A stretch of 64,000 nucleotides of DNA from Diploptera punctata (Eukaryota > Arthropoda > Insecta > Blattodea > Blaberidae): contig JASPKZ010009852.1 in NCBI GenBank assembly GCA_030220185.1, forward strand, positions 53,296 to 117,295, in the 5' to 3' direction. The translations under genes were made by a program, and so were the position numbers. Of the stretch, positions 11,285-22,718 are shown piece by piece. The notes under the pieces were generated by a model. That model did no database searches. It saw only the letters and a program-made list of their open reading frames with translations, and had not been told where the DNA came from. Each line of letters opens with the position of its first letter. Positions within the stretch are counted from its first letter, which is position 1.

Positions 11285-11638
11285 AATCAATGCCACCACT
11301 TTGTCATTTCGACATTCTTCTATTCTCTCCTGGCATGGCGTTGTTGTAAACCACTTCTGAGGTTGGGGCACCTGAAAGGCGGAGTTACACCGCCCCGATG
11401 ATATTATAGGTGATGATGATGGGTAATGATACGCAGAAGAGGCCTTAATCCTAGACTTATCTAATGAGGTAAATATGATAATGCTGGCCAGATGAAGTTC
11501 GGAGACCGTTTGGGTCTATTTGTATTATAGAAGAGCAAAAACCCGAAAACTCTTACCCAAGAAACTTTTCTCGACCGGGGATCGAACCCGCATCCGCTGT
11601 GTGACAAAGCAGCACGTTATCTCGATACCACAGTGGTA
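11285..11638 (-). mobile_element. SINE-B copy
   Basis: On the minus strand it starts with the same tRNA-like head as SINE-A (gataacgtgctgctttgtca, gggttcgatcccc). The 3' half differs, holding the blocks cgccccaacctcagaagtgg and gacaaagtggtggcattga. The same 3' half occurs at 32281 and 35221. Confidence 0.75.
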
Positions 11639-12203
11639 AAATCACCCATTATAGAACATTTGTTTTGGGAAACTGAACGCTGTCATTGTTGAAGGTTATT
11701 GTTATTACCGACATGTTGAGATTTATCAGCGTTAATGATACCCTGATTACTGTTAACAAAACTGTGCTCGTCTCCTCTAAAACTTAACTTGATTAGTGTC
11801 CTAGTGATTTTAACTGTAGTGGGACTACGGTTTAGATAGTTATTGGGATGTTGTGTTCATTTACTTTAATATGGACCATAGTGACGTGGCAATCTTTAAA
11901 ATACTATAGAAATTAGTGCTAAAACTGAAACTCCTGATGATATACTATTTAGAGTAATGATTTGATATTCATGAGATATTGCGAGTAACGGTTAAAACGT
12001 TATACGTAAACATATTCATGTATGTAACGTAAGGGATTTTTCGTTTTTTTTTTAAATAGTGCTTCTGCATTGTGACATGCAGATTGATGAATGGAATTAA
12101 AAATCTATTAATGGGATGCTTGCATATACCTAAAAAAAAGTCCTGAGTGTCTCAACATAACCCAGCCCAAGTATTAGAAACTTCTTTTGTGATTCTTTAT
12201 GTT
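11639..12203. other. No gene or repeat recognised
   Basis: AT-rich sequence with no open frame above 60 codons supported by any motif. Confidence 0.4.
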
Positions 12204-12758
12204 GACTATTACCCCTTACCCCAAATGGTAGTCAATGACCAATCACGTTTCAGTGAATTTTGTTTTACAACTAATGCCAGTCGTGTTTCATCTCGGTCTT
12301 TATCGATTTATCTTTATCAGTTCCTGCTTTTGTGATAAAGAAAGCTCCGCCTTTATAATAATCTAAACAGCTCAGACCATTATTTTTATTTGTTTACTAA
12401 AACGTAAATTAATAACTTATCATGTTGAATAAAATATACAGTTTGATGCGTTTCATTTTTTATCCACCAGGATGCATTCGTCCAATGTTGCGATCCTATT
12501 TGGCAATAAATAATATCATGAAGTTGCAGTGAATATACATAACCTCACATTTGTGATTTGTTTTCAAACATCGGCGTTTACATTAAATATATAAATATTT
12601 CAAAATACCGGTAACTATATTTAAATAATGACTTTTGAGTAAACAGCTTAATTTTATTGGTTAAATACTCCTAACAAATGCCACTCTTGATAACCAAATC
12701 CTGTAGATAAATTCACTAGTGACGATAATTTGGAAATCACTTCTGGCATTACTTATGA
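12204..12758 (-). repeat. HP element 2 (minus orientation)
   Basis: Starts with gactatt, carries the complement of the CCAAT-type blocks (gaccaatcacg near 12236) and ends in the hairpin region with ggcattacttatga. The hairpin centre is shortened relative to other copies. It lies head to head with HP element 3, with 156 bp between them. Confidence 0.75.
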
Positions 12759-12914
12759 AAACAATGTACCTTGAAGTGAATCAGGGATAACCAATACGTT
12801 AATATTAAAATAGTGCATTTTATTTTTGTAATATAGGGCATGCTAATAACGTGCATGCTTTCTCATGAATAATTGAAGCTATTTGCTTAATATTTTATTT
12901 AACACGGACATTTA

Positions 12915-13664
12915 TCATAAGTAATGCCACGAGTGATTTCCAAATTATCGATAAATTCACGACTCACGAAGTGAGGAGTGAATTTATCTAGAGAATTTGG
13001 AAATCAAGAGTGGCATTTGTTACGACTATTTAACGAATAAAATTAAGCTGTTTACTCACAAATCATTATTTAACTATAGTTATTTTAAAATATTTATATA
13101 TTTAATGTTGACGGCGATGTTTGAAAACAAATTAGAAACGATTGGTACGCTTCATCTGCTTCTTTTGTTTATCACTGCAACCAGATCATACTATTTATTG
13201 CCAAAGGAACGCAATATTGTAAGAATGCTCTCTAGTGGAGAAAAAATGAAACATCAAAATGTATATTAATTCATTTCTGATATCGTATGATGTAAATATG
13301 ACAATTATATTTTTCTGGATTGTTACCTGGGAAGAAACACATTTAAGAAAGTGCAAACACTCGTTTCTTTTTTTGGTGGTATAATAAATTGCAACAAATG
13401 TTTTTATATTAACTCCCGCATGCGGCATGTGTTGACATTCATGCACTATATATACAAGCTGGTAGCCTTATTTCTCACAGGCTCAGTCACTGCAAAATAA
13501 TGGTCAGACCTGGTCAGAATATTAAAAAGGAGGAGCTTTCTTTAATATGGTAAATATAACACTGATAACTATTTGGTGAAACACGACTCTGATTGGTTGT
13601 AAAACAGAAATCATTGAAACGTGATTGGTCATTGACTCCCATTTGGGGCATGAGTTAAATAGTC
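12915..13664 (+). repeat. HP element 3 (plus orientation)
   Basis: A complete hairpin (12915-13020) is followed by gactatttaacgaataaaa and the body. The body has a TATA-like tatatataca near 13445, a gaggagctttctttaatatgg block, two CCAAT-type blocks (gattggttgtaaaac, gattggtcattgac) and the terminal gttaaatagtc. The 90-aa open frame 12997-13269 crosses these repeats and is not a gene. Confidence 0.8.
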
Positions 13665-14089
13665 TTAGAAATTATTAATCTCTCATAGGACTTAACAGAT
13701 TGCATATTGTAAGATGCAAAAGAAATGTACCTTAGCATAGAGATGAATAAAAAATACCTTTGTTAAACTACAGTTGAACGTTTCATAAATGACCAATAAA
13801 AGTTCCATCCTTGTATCATGAATAATTTCCGGAAGAAAAATATAATTCAATTTATAAACACTGTTTTAACATTAACTATATCTCCTTAAAATAAAAGATA
13901 AAAATATAATATGTAAAACCAAGCTCCTTGTTCACAATTGTTTTTTCCGGCTCCTAGAATTCTGTCCCTCAAGAACTAAGGATTTGCCGGACATTTGACA
14001 CTTTAAGTCAAGATTGTGTGATTATTGTCTGATAAATAATTTTCCTCTGTCGATGAAATGTATTCAACGTCTTTAGTAGTTTTATTTTA
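13665..14089. other. No gene or repeat recognised
   Basis: AT-rich unique-looking sequence between HP element 3 and a LINE tail. Confidence 0.4.
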
Positions 14090-14198
14090 ATTTTAATGTA
14101 TTGTAACTTAATTACAAGTTTAATTATTGTATATTTTATGTAACCTATTTTAGTGGTAGACAAGCTTAAGATGTTAATTCTATTTGATAAAATAAAGC

Positions 14199-14268
<70 letters not shown>
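14090..14268 (+). mobile_element. LINE 3' end with long (ATT)n tail
   Basis: The segment tagtggtagacaagctta...aaaataaagct followed by about 22 ATT units (14200-14268) matches the 3' ends at 17625-17700 and, in part, 56600-56660. The microsatellite is therefore the LINE tail, not an independent repeat. Both homopolymer open frames across it (poly-Asn, poly-Leu) are artefacts. Confidence 0.7.
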
Positions 14269-14270
<2 letters not shown>

Positions 14271-14452
14271 TTGAAAATCTTCGGCCTACTAACCGGCTGC
14301 TGCTTTCAAATCTGCATTTGTCAATAACAAAGCTGGATCATCATTCAACCAGTACAAGAGTGCCAGCTGTTATAGCTGCTTTTCTCAATCGGGACCCGCT
14401 ACTTCTTGTTGTTGCCCAAAATTTTCCACGATACTTCATGGAAACAATCCTA

Positions 14453-14745
14453 TACTGTCCTCCTCCGACGAGTTTAGCGCTGGGAGGTAGAGAATTTTTG
14501 CCATTCGGTTTACTACTCTTGCAGGTAGTTTTTTTTTTTTTTTTTTTTCTACAGCCGAGTCAAAGAGATGTATTATTCATTCACAAATATGCAGTTTTCA
14601 GTTTGCGGTTTTGAATAGGTCTAAAGCATACTGGTTTCGTAAATAGGGCGAATGTTTTCAATATGATTGTACTTCCTTCCTGACTGGTGTTGTCATCCCC
14701 ATACCACATTCCTTTGAGCGCTAAACTCATCGGAGGAGGACAATA
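14453..14745. repeat. Short inverted-repeat element (29-nt arms, 27 paired)
   Basis: 14453-14481 and 14717-14745 are inverted copies sharing a gtcctcctccga core and gagtttagcgct. The interior is about 235 bp with a 24-T run near 14527-14549. It could be a small inverted-repeat transposon or two SINE-F fragments in opposite orientation. Confidence 0.55.
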
Positions 14746-14749
14746 CATT

Positions 14750-15512
14750 GGCCAAAATTTCATGTGAAAATTTCTTCACTCTTATATACTCGAACCAGTC
14801 CTTGTGCAGTATACTTACTGTATAAAATGGCATTACCGTTTAGGTGCATTGATTAGTATTAGTTTACAGCCCAACTCATAAAGAGTAAAATAGAAAAAGT
14901 TCTTACGAAAATTTTATACGAATGAAAATGTAATTAAATAAATGAATGTAGTAATAAATAGTTTATATAAGATGTTATAAAAATAACAATTGAACTAATA
15001 ACTAAGATGAAAAAGTTTAGTATTTCAGTTATTTTCCTGTGGTTTTTACTGAAGTTGTTTTGATGCCAACAATAAACTTACAGCCAACTTTCTATAACAA
15101 TTTGTTTTAAGCCTCATATAAGTCAGTACCCTTTCTAAATCAAGCACATAACTTGGGAGTTTGTGGTTTAACTGTGAACAGCATCTCTTGTGGTTAACCA
15201 GATCAGGTGTCTTGCTTTAATAGCATAAAAACCCGTGAAATTTCTAACAATTCTGCCTAATCTAGCACAGATTATACACTTGAGCAGCACGGGTACATTG
15301 AAGATTTCATTCTGAAACGTTTATGTAATATCCTATATCATATAGGTATATGTTTAACCCCATTATGTTATTAATGCTAATTATATTAAATTTTATATTT
15401 TGCAGAAAAATGTTATTCATATTCTTGCTGGATCTTCGTTTAATGTTCATTTCAGTATTTTGTTCATCAAGGTGTAATATCTACAAGTTATTAACTATCT
15501 ATTATACACGCG

Positions 15513-15520
<8 letters not shown>
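14750..15520. other. No gene or repeat recognised
   Basis: AT-rich sequence. Short open frames only. Confidence 0.4.
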
Positions 15521-15578
<58 letters not shown>

Positions 15579-15582
15579 AATG

Positions 15583-15605
<23 letters not shown>
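15510..15605. repeat. Compound microsatellite (CG)n(CA)n(TA)n(TG)n
   Basis: Alternating purine-pyrimidine throughout: cgcgcgcgcg, then about 18 CA, about 11 TA, then about 13 TG. The CA and TG runs are complementary, so this can fold on itself and is a candidate Z-DNA tract. Confidence 0.9.
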
Positions 15606-15615
<10 letters not shown>

Positions 15616-15639
15616 AAACTAAATTCCATTGCAAGGCAG

Positions 15640-15910
15640 ATATAGAAAGCCTACCAACAGGGTGCTGGCCTCACACCAACTTCTACTACTTTCTTAGGTA
15701 AGCATGGTGTGTCCCCCAGCTGTAATAGGTAGTTGTCTGAAATCTGGAACCGCTACCCAAATTCCTTACGTTTTTGGGTGTTACTGGTTCCATGCTAGGA
15801 GAAATTCAGTGAGAAAATGTCTTTCCTCCCATGGGGACTCAGACCACCGCATGTCCTACAGTTCTATGCCAAGACATTGATGCATTAAACCGCTGAACTA
15901 CGGCCCTGAT
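15640..15910 (-). mobile_element. SINE-F copy, diverged
   Basis: Shares ccaacagggtgctggcctcac, gtcccccagctgt, gaaccgctaccca, ggttccatgc, gagaaaatgtctt and ccatggggactc with the copies at 33498 and 56061. The tRNA-like head is at the right end (gccaagacattgatgcatta...). Confidence 0.7.
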
Positions 15911-16058
15911 ACAAATTTACATTTTCAACACCAAAGTTTAAGCTTTCGTTCAACTTGCTTGCATTTTGTCACGTATGCTATATACCAGGAATCAATTTAC
16001 TTTATATAAAGCCGTGATCCGCAGCATGTTGCTGCCTGTCAACTTTAAATTATTCAAA

Positions 16059-16060
<2 letters not shown>

Positions 16061-16089
<29 letters not shown>

Positions 16090-16736
16090 CTTCTTCACGG
16101 TTTAGGCTTATTTACTAAGCCTGTTCCGGCTCCAAATTGCTGATCTTTCAATCTTTTCCTTGGTCTTCCCAAACTTCTTCCTCGTGGTGAATAGTTGTAT
16201 GCTGCTTTTGGTATTCTATTCTCAGTCATCCTTGCCAAGTGTTCTTTCCAGTTTGTTCTGTATTTCACTATTGTGTTTAATTCCTCAACTTGTTGTTCTC
16301 TTATTTCTGTGTTATGTTTTTTGCCTGCTCTTTGATATCCTGCTATTGTTCTGAGGAATTTCATTTCAGCAGCTTGTATTCTGGCAGATTGTTGTGTTGT
16401 CACTATCCATGTTTCGGATCCATAAGTAATAATAAGCACTGCCATTGTCTTGTATAATTTCATTAGAGAGTCTCTCCTGGCTTTATTTTTCAAAGTTCTT
16501 TTTAGTGTTCCTGTTATATGATTACATTTATTTAGTTTGTTATTTATATCTGTTTCCGCTGTGTATGAAATTTCGCAACCTAGGAAGTTATATCTTACTA
16601 CTTGTTCTATTGGTCTGTTTTCTAATATTATCTTTGTCCGAACTGGATGAGCGCCCTTGAAGGCTATTGTTTTTTATTTTTGTGAGAATATTTCCATGTT
16701 GTATTTTTTTTTATATTTCATTTAGTTTATATAGCA
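16061..16736 (-). mobile_element. RTE-B LINE, 5'-truncated, (CTT)n tail, 15-bp TSDs
   Basis: A (TTC)n run at 16062-16096 is the 3' tail. The coding part on the minus strand includes LYKTMAVLIITYGSETWIVTT, AAEMKFLRTIAGYQR, YRTNWKEHLARMTE and GRSLGRPRKRLKD. It is the same subfamily as 21229-21925. The flanks taaattattcaaaac at 16046-16060 and 16737-16751 are exact direct repeats. Confidence 0.9.
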
Positions 16737-16933
16737 TAAATTATTCAAAACAAATATTTAAATACACTTGGTACCTTTAAGTCACGCTTATACAGTTACC
16801 TGTTGTCTAATAATTAATTTTTCTCTATTTATTTAATTTTATACTATGTCATTAATCTTTTCCTCGTTTTTTACATATCTTGTACATATTATATATTTAA
16901 TTCGTTAAATTTAGAGTAAATCAAATTACATTA

Positions 16934-17221
16934 CTTACTTACTTACTTACTCACTGGCACTATCGAACCCGTAGGTTCATGGCCGCGCGGACATAAGCTC
17001 TCCATACATCCCTATCCTGAGCCAATGCTTTCCAATCATTCCCTGTATAATCTACTTCCCTCAAATCATAGTTAATGTTGTTCTCCCACCTCATTCTTGG
17101 TCTACCTACTGGGCGTTTTCCTTCTGGCTTTCCTACAAGAAGTTTGCATGCACGTCTTTCATTCCCCATACGCGCAACATGTCCTGCCCATCGCAGTCTA
17201 CGAGACTTAACTGTTCTTATA
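16934..17221 (-). mobile_element. RTE-A LINE, 3'-end copy with TSDs
   Basis: The (GTAA)n tail (plus strand ttacttacttactt) and the last roughly 270 bp of coding sequence ending MNLRVR; 5' truncated. Flanks atcaaattacatta (16920-16933) and atcagattacatta (17222-17235) match at 13 of 14 bases. Closely similar to the full-length copy. Confidence 0.9.
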
Positions 17222-17306
17222 ATCAGATTACATTATAAATATTAATTGTATTGTATTCATAACTTGTAATCGTTTATATATATTTATTGTAATTTAGATT
17301 TAAGAC

Positions 17307-17607
17307 TATTGTGGTACAATAAATAGAACATTGCATAATAAAGCCCATAAACAAACAAAATTAAAATTTTATAAAACAATGGCTGTCCCTGCCCTTTTGT
17401 ATGGGAGTGAATCTTGGATTACCACTACCAAACAAGAAAGTAAAATCCAAGCAGCCGAGATGAAATTTTTAAGAAGAGTAAAAGGCTGCCTAGAAAAGGA
17501 AGAAGAGATGTCGGACGTCATCGGAAGAGATGGTCTTAGATCTATTAGTGAAGACGGAACAGGCAACTCTTGCCTAAACCAGGAAGTGAAGAAGAAGAAG
17601 AAGACTA
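17307..17607 (+). mobile_element. RTE-B LINE, internally deleted copy
   Basis: Same subfamily as 9934-10506 (KTMAVPALLYGSESWITTTKQES), but after VKGC it jumps directly to the last 100 bp (ggaagaagagatgtcgg), losing about 170 bp. It ends in a (GAA)n tail at 17585-17605. Confidence 0.85.
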
Positions 17608-17619
17608 TTTTTTTTGTAT

Positions 17620-17700
17620 TTTTTTAAACCTGGTTGAGTGGTAGACAAGGCCTTAAGGCCTTAACTCTGCCAGGTAAAATAAAGCTATTATTATTTTTTT
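17620..17700 (+). mobile_element. LINE 3' tail, (ATT)/(T)n type
   Basis: The block gagtggtagacaaggcctta...ccaggtaaaataaagct plus a T-rich tail matches 14145-14200 and the end of 56125-56690. Confidence 0.65.
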
Positions 17701-17704
17701 TTTT

Positions 17705-18060
17705 TTGGCCCCAGAGTACACGAGGATCGCAGAGCTCCACAACCTAAGACAAATTTGCTAATATTGCTATCACAGTTGATCAAGTCACTGCCATCCTTCA
17801 TCACATTATGAATCGCCTAAATCCAGTTGTGCGCAATATACGAAATGCTACAGATATACGCTGTTCACCGAAACATATTTACTAGGCCCCCGGCCCTAGG
17901 ACCTTAAACCGAGTGCTGTGCCCAAAGCTAGAACAGCGTTACTCATTCTGTTCTGTCGGCTTTCGGATTCTGCTTACCGACAGTGCAGTTTCTGATGCCC
18001 TGTCTCGCCACCTAAATCACACTATCGCACAGCTGAACACCAACGCCGGTGAATGTGCAA
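17705..18060. other. Unidentified GC-richer block
   Basis: Less AT-rich than its surroundings. A 39-codon open stretch on the plus strand, ending at a TAG near 17885 (ITVDQVTAILHHIMN), reads like degraded coding sequence of a mobile element, but I do not recognise it. Confidence 0.35.
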
Positions 18061-18067
18061 AGGGTTA

Positions 18068-18278
18068 TAGTGCGTGATATTTAAGTATGTGATTGATATT
18101 TATAAATCTCGCTATGTCTTGCGCTTTCAATATCCAAAAGTATGTCTCACTACAATATATGATACAGGGATTAGACCAACATTCAGTAGCAAGTCCTTTG
18201 CAACTGATAACAAAAATGTTATGTTCAGCAGCCGAATACGTATAAGCTGTCAATCACATACTTAGATCTCACACACTA
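18068..18278. mobile_element. Short TIR element (MITE-like, 211 bp)
   Basis: The ends 18068-18096 and 18250-18278 are inverted repeats, 26 of 29 matched, sharing taagtatgtgattga. The interior is non-coding. The open frames on both strands inside it are artefacts of the inverted repeat. Confidence 0.7.
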
Positions 18279-18442
18279 AGTGACTGAACTCCTTTTGATA
18301 GTCACAAAGGTATTAACTGCCGGGGATCCTCAACTGGTACAGTGAACGATGTAGACATCAACACTTAGTAGTGGTAGTGATGTTGGTGGTGATGGTAGTA
18401 ATGGTAGTAGTAGTAGAATTAGTAGGTTAAATTTTTAATTTT

Positions 18443-19099
18443 ACAGAAAACAGAATATATGTGTTTGGGAAAGGATGTGGATGGAAAATAAAAAAATGTG
18501 AATTTTTTAAATATCTTGGGTCAATAATTACAAGTTTAGGTACCTGTGAGAGAGATGTACAGGCTAAAAATGCAATGGCAAAAAAATGCAACTAAAACAT
18601 TCTATGGAATAATTTGGAACAAAAATATCACAAAGGAAACTAAAATGAAAATTTATAAGAGCATAATACAGAATATTTTGTCATATGGAAGTGAAACTTG
18701 GTATTTGACGCAATTAGAAAAGAATACAATTAGAACAGTTGAATTTGATTATTTTAGAAGAAGCCTCCAAAAAACAAGACAGGATAAAGTAAGAAATGAA
18801 TTCCTTTGGAGAGAAATGAATGTCGCCACATCGGTTGTTAAGAGGATTGAAAATCAAACGCTTAAATGGTATGGCCATGTACAAAGAATGGAAAATGAAA
18901 GATGGCCAAAAAATATATACCAATGGTCACCCTTTGGAAGAAATAAACGTGGCAAACCAAGATGGAAATGGAAAACCTGCGTCAGAACTATAATGGATGA
19001 TAGGAATTTGGAAGAGGGAGATTGGAATGATAGAGATAAATGGAAACTGAAGACGGCAAACCTATGAATGGGGGAAAGCCGAAGAAGAAGAAGAAGAAG
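18443..19099 (+). mobile_element. RTE-B LINE (subfamily with DYFRRSLQKTR), 5'-truncated, 14-bp TSDs
   Basis: 173-codon open C-terminal frame (18546-19067): SYGSETWYLTQLEKN, VEFDYFRRSLQKTRQ, LKWYGHVQRME, GKPRWKWKTCVR. The (GAA)n tail is at 19079-19099. Flanks 18429-18442 (aaatttttaatttt) and 19100-19113 (aaatttttagtttt) match at 13 of 14. A second, about 95 percent similar copy is at 57485-58064. Confidence 0.9.
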
Positions 19100-19614
19100 A
19101 AATTTTTAGTTTTTTACTGACAGAGAAAATATAATAAAAATTAAGAAGCCGAAGTGGATTTTACTTTGTCTTTCATTTTTTAACAAAGTGACTGAGAATG
19201 TTAACGCTCCAATTCCAATAATTGAAACTAAACCTACTGGAGACTTAACAAATCTATGATATTTGTTTAATATTATTGTTTAAGGGAGAATAATATACTA
19301 ATATAATGTGAATAACATTTCAAGAAATGTTAACAAAAAAGTCAAAGTATCGTTCACCCCCTGTTTGCAATCTTAGAATATTTTGAAATTAGGTTTCATT
19401 AAATCTATAAAGTTGCGGTGGATATTTATCATAATTGTATTAGGAGAAAGAAATAACATAATAACCTATATCCAACTTTTCAGTGGATCATAATTTTGAT
19501 TAGAAAAATAACATATTTAAACATTGCAGTTTACAGAAAATGAGGAACGTGTATTGTTCACAGAGAGATGACGGACGGAGGTGAAGGAAATCCGGACCCT
19601 CACTAGAGGTCACA

Positions 19615-19712
19615 ATGAATCCTACGGCTTGGGGCTGCCTCCTGCTGCCCCTAGTGCTGAACGGTGTTCTGTCCCTAGCGGTCAGCCATTTGGACCTCGA
19701 GTCTCCCAACAC
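19615..19712 (+). CDS. GPCR gene, exon 1: start codon and signal peptide
   Basis: First coding exon of the methuselah-like/secretin-type GPCR completed at 45778-47240 and 61363-61600. The start CACAATG fits an insect Kozak context with A at -3. It encodes 32 codons plus two bases: a short N region, a hydrophobic core (CLLLPLVLNGVLSLA) and a probable cleavage site after residues 22-24. The exon ends at a consensus donor (ac/gtaagt). Phase 2 here matches the single base needed at 45778, completing Thr33. Without splicing the frame stops at once (ACG TAA), which supports the exon call. The 100 bp upstream holds no clear TATA box; acceptor-like ttgcag/tttacag sites near 19530 allow an upstream non-coding exon. 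Confidence 0.75.
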
Positions 19713-19855
19713 GTAAGTTGTCAGCTTATCACTTATTCACATACGTTATAAGACATTACACATAGACATTATATGTTGGTGTTCGAATTTAACTAAATAA
19801 ACCAAGAAAGAGCATTTCGACTATAATTGATTTTTGCTTCATACTGTACTATGTC

Positions 19856-20425
19856 TTCTTATTCTTCTTCCTTTCATGTGATAGACCTAGTGGTCTGTTA
19901 CGGTCTCAATCCAACGTTTGAAGGGTCTGCCTGGTGGCTGGTAATTTAAGATCTGACGTGGTATTATTGTTCTGCTCATTCTTCGTACGTGAGATTTCCA
20001 GTTGTTTCTGTATTTTTGTACATATTCCATGACTGATTCTGTGTGTAATTCTTTGAGAATCTCAGAATTCCTTTTATGGTCTGTCCTTGAATAGCCCGCA
20101 GTACGTCTCATATATTTCATTTCTGCCGCAGTTAGTCTTTGTTCATCTACACTGCGAATTGTTCAGGCCTCACTGCCGTAACATAATATGCGTCTGGCCA
20201 GTGTTTTATAAATTCTAGTTTGTGTGTGTTGCTGTACTGTGTTTGGCTTGAAAATATTATTTATAATTCCTGTTACTCTGTTAAATTTTATAATTTTTTG
20301 ACTAAAATCTTTTTCTTCTTCGTATGTAACTTGATATCCGAGATAGTTAAATGTGTTGGTTTGTTCTAATATTTTATTATTAATAACAATTTTACTGCGA
20401 ACTGGGTCTTTTCCTAGGAAAGCCA
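19856..20425 (-). mobile_element. RTE-B LINE, 5'-truncated, 11-bp TSDs
   Basis: Tail-like ttcttattcttcttcc at the left, then the minus-strand frames 19887-20120 (EMKYMRRTAGYSRTDHKRN, GRPFKRWIETV) and 20163-20426 (DPVRSKIVINNKILEQTNTF, RRILCYGSEA), broken at 20160. tgtactatgtc occurs at 19845-19855 and 20426-20436. Same subfamily as 58795-59500. It sits just inside intron 1. Confidence 0.88.
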
Positions 20426-20436
20426 TGTACTATGTC

Positions 20437-21215
20437 ACATTTGAATATTCTACCTTGTATGAAAAATAGTTCACTGCGTTTTGTTTTTCGGGCTGTAATT
20501 TATTTTGTTAATGTTAATATTATGAATTTTAGTTATTTCGACCTGATATCAATAGGCGTATTGTTGGTGGTGTATCTATTTTACGTAAAACCTAATATAT
20601 TGCTTCGGGCGAACACGTGTCATTGCTTATCTTCTTTCGCTAAGTTTCCTGTAAATATTGAGGGGAATTATGAAATTTAAAAAATCAACTCTCTTAAATA
20701 TTTTAAGAAAATTTGCGGAATAATATTAAGTAGGTATTTTTGGACAATTGGACAATTTTTATCTAATTGCCACTGTTGCACGTTCTCCGATTTACAAGTA
20801 GATAAAGACATCCAATTACACTATTGCAGTAAGGAATGATTTCTTGTTTTTTTTTGTATAGCAAACGGAAAAAGTGATTGTTTATAACAAACCAATACTA
20901 TCTTCATCTTGCCTTAGGTATGACATTCAAAATTGTATTATAGAGGAAAATTGTACTTGTAAATTAAATTTATTCAATACTTTAAAATGTATTCCTTAAT
21001 TTACAACTTGTCTTCGAAACGAAATAAGTAAACATGTTATATACAGAGTGGAAGTAATATAAGTGCAGAGATTTTAAGTATGTATTTATTGTGGTAAATA
21101 TAATGAAAATGTCTTATACATTTTGGGCCGCAAATGTAGATTTGTCAGAAAAAAAATATTTTGGTACAGAAATGTATTGGTGCATTACTTTATAATGATA
21201 GGGAATATTGATCTG
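20437..21215. other. No gene or repeat recognised
   Basis: AT-rich intron 1 sequence. The 82-codon frame at 20432-20680 has no domain. Confidence 0.4.
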
Positions 21216-21228
21216 AGTTTCATGCAGA

Positions 21229-21925
21229 CAGATTTTAATAGCAAAAACAGAAGACGAAGTACAAAGAATGCTATATAAACTAAATGAAATATAAAAAAAT
21301 ACAACATGGAAATATCCTCACAAAAATAAAAAACAATGGCCTTCAAGGGAGCTCATCCAGTTCGGACAAAGATAATATTAGAAAATAAACCAATAGAACA
21401 AGTAGTAACATATAACTTCCTAGGTTGCGAAATATCATACACAGCAGAAACAGATATAAATAACAAAATAAATAAGTTTAATTATATAACAGGTACACTA
21501 AAAAGAACTTTGAAAAATAAAGCCAGGAAAGACTCTATAATGAAATTATACAAGACAATGGCAGTGCCTATTATTACTTATGGATCCGAAACATGGACAG
21601 TGACAACACAACAATCTGCTAGGATACAAGCTGCTGAAATGAGATTCCTCAGACCAATAGCAGGATATCGAAGAACAGACAAAAAACATAACACAGAAAT
21701 AAGACAACTAAAAATAGAGGAATTAAACTCAACAATAGAGAAATACAGAACAAACTGTAAAGAACACTTGGAAAGGATGACTGAGGATAGAATACTAAAA
21801 GCAGCATACAACTGTTCACCACGAGGAAGAAGAAGCTTGGGAAGACCAAGAAAAAGATGGAAAGAGCAGCAATTTGGAGCCGAAACGGGCTAGTAAATAA
21901 GCCTAAACCGTGAAGAAGAAGAAGT
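21229..21925 (+). mobile_element. RTE-B LINE, 5'-truncated, open C-terminal frame of 185 codons
   Basis: Frame 21336-21893: FKGAHPVRTKIILENKPIEQ, KTMAVPIITYGSETWTVTT, AAEMRFLRPIAGYRRTDKKHN, YRTNCKEHLERMTE, RRSLGRPRKRWKEQQ. Short (GAA)n tail at 21912-21922. Flanking agtttcatgcaga (21216-21228) and agtttcatacaga (21926-21938) differ at one base. Plus-strand relative of 16061-16736. Confidence 0.9.
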
Positions 21926-22267
21926 AGTTTCATACAGAATATAGCATATATGAAATGGAACAATTTCGCCATAAAATACATAATACGCCCTTGTGTTTAT
22001 TTCATGCATTTTCTTTTAATATAATGTGTGCTAAAACAAACTATTAGATCAAGAAATACCAAAGGAAAAAGTTGTTCCATTTCACACATCTCCTATGTAC
22101 TGTGTGAAACTCAGACCAATACAGTAATGAGCAATACAGTTCTGAGCGATTTTTTTTCTGAGAATACTGTACAATTGCAGCCAAAAATGCGTTTAAGACA
22201 CCTTGATTAAATTTACAACAAGGAATTCATACTTAAAATCTGCACACTTATATTACTTCTATCATAT

Positions 22268-22314
<47 letters not shown>

Positions 22315-22718
22315 GCTGAAATAATATACTGCCCTATAATGACCCTTTGTAAGTAAATAGATTTATGGCAAAACAAATGAGAGTTACATTCATTTCAGTT
22401 TTATTTCTTGACTGTTATCAAATATGTTTGTGAGAAGTGCACGGTTTAAATACAAATGAATTGAACTAGTTCATGTATGTATCATGAAAACATTATATAT
22501 TATAAAAAACGTATGAGCCAACATTGGATAGAAAAACTCTCAAAGTAATTTATATTAAAACATTCACACATTAAATTCGGTAACCGCGTGTCACACCGGA
22601 TATGTCCAGGTGATAGTTAAGGTCTTTCAATACTGTGTCAGGTATGTTGACATCTATTGATCTGGTGTGGACATTTTATGTGCTGTTTTTAACTTCCACG
22701 GACAATTGCTGTAATGTG
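21926..22718. other. No gene; (TA)n microsatellite 22263-22312
   Basis: About 25 TA units. The rest is AT-rich intron with no recognisable feature. Confidence 0.5.

Noticed and set aside
13195..13446. Repeated small ORFs at 13195-13446, 23652-23891 and 28511-28804 as a conserved gene family
   Set aside because: They lie in the HP repeat body; frames shift and break between copies, so the similarity comes from the repeat.
14008..14614. Poly-Asn and poly-Leu proteins
   Set aside because: Produced by reading through a trinucleotide LINE tail on either strand.
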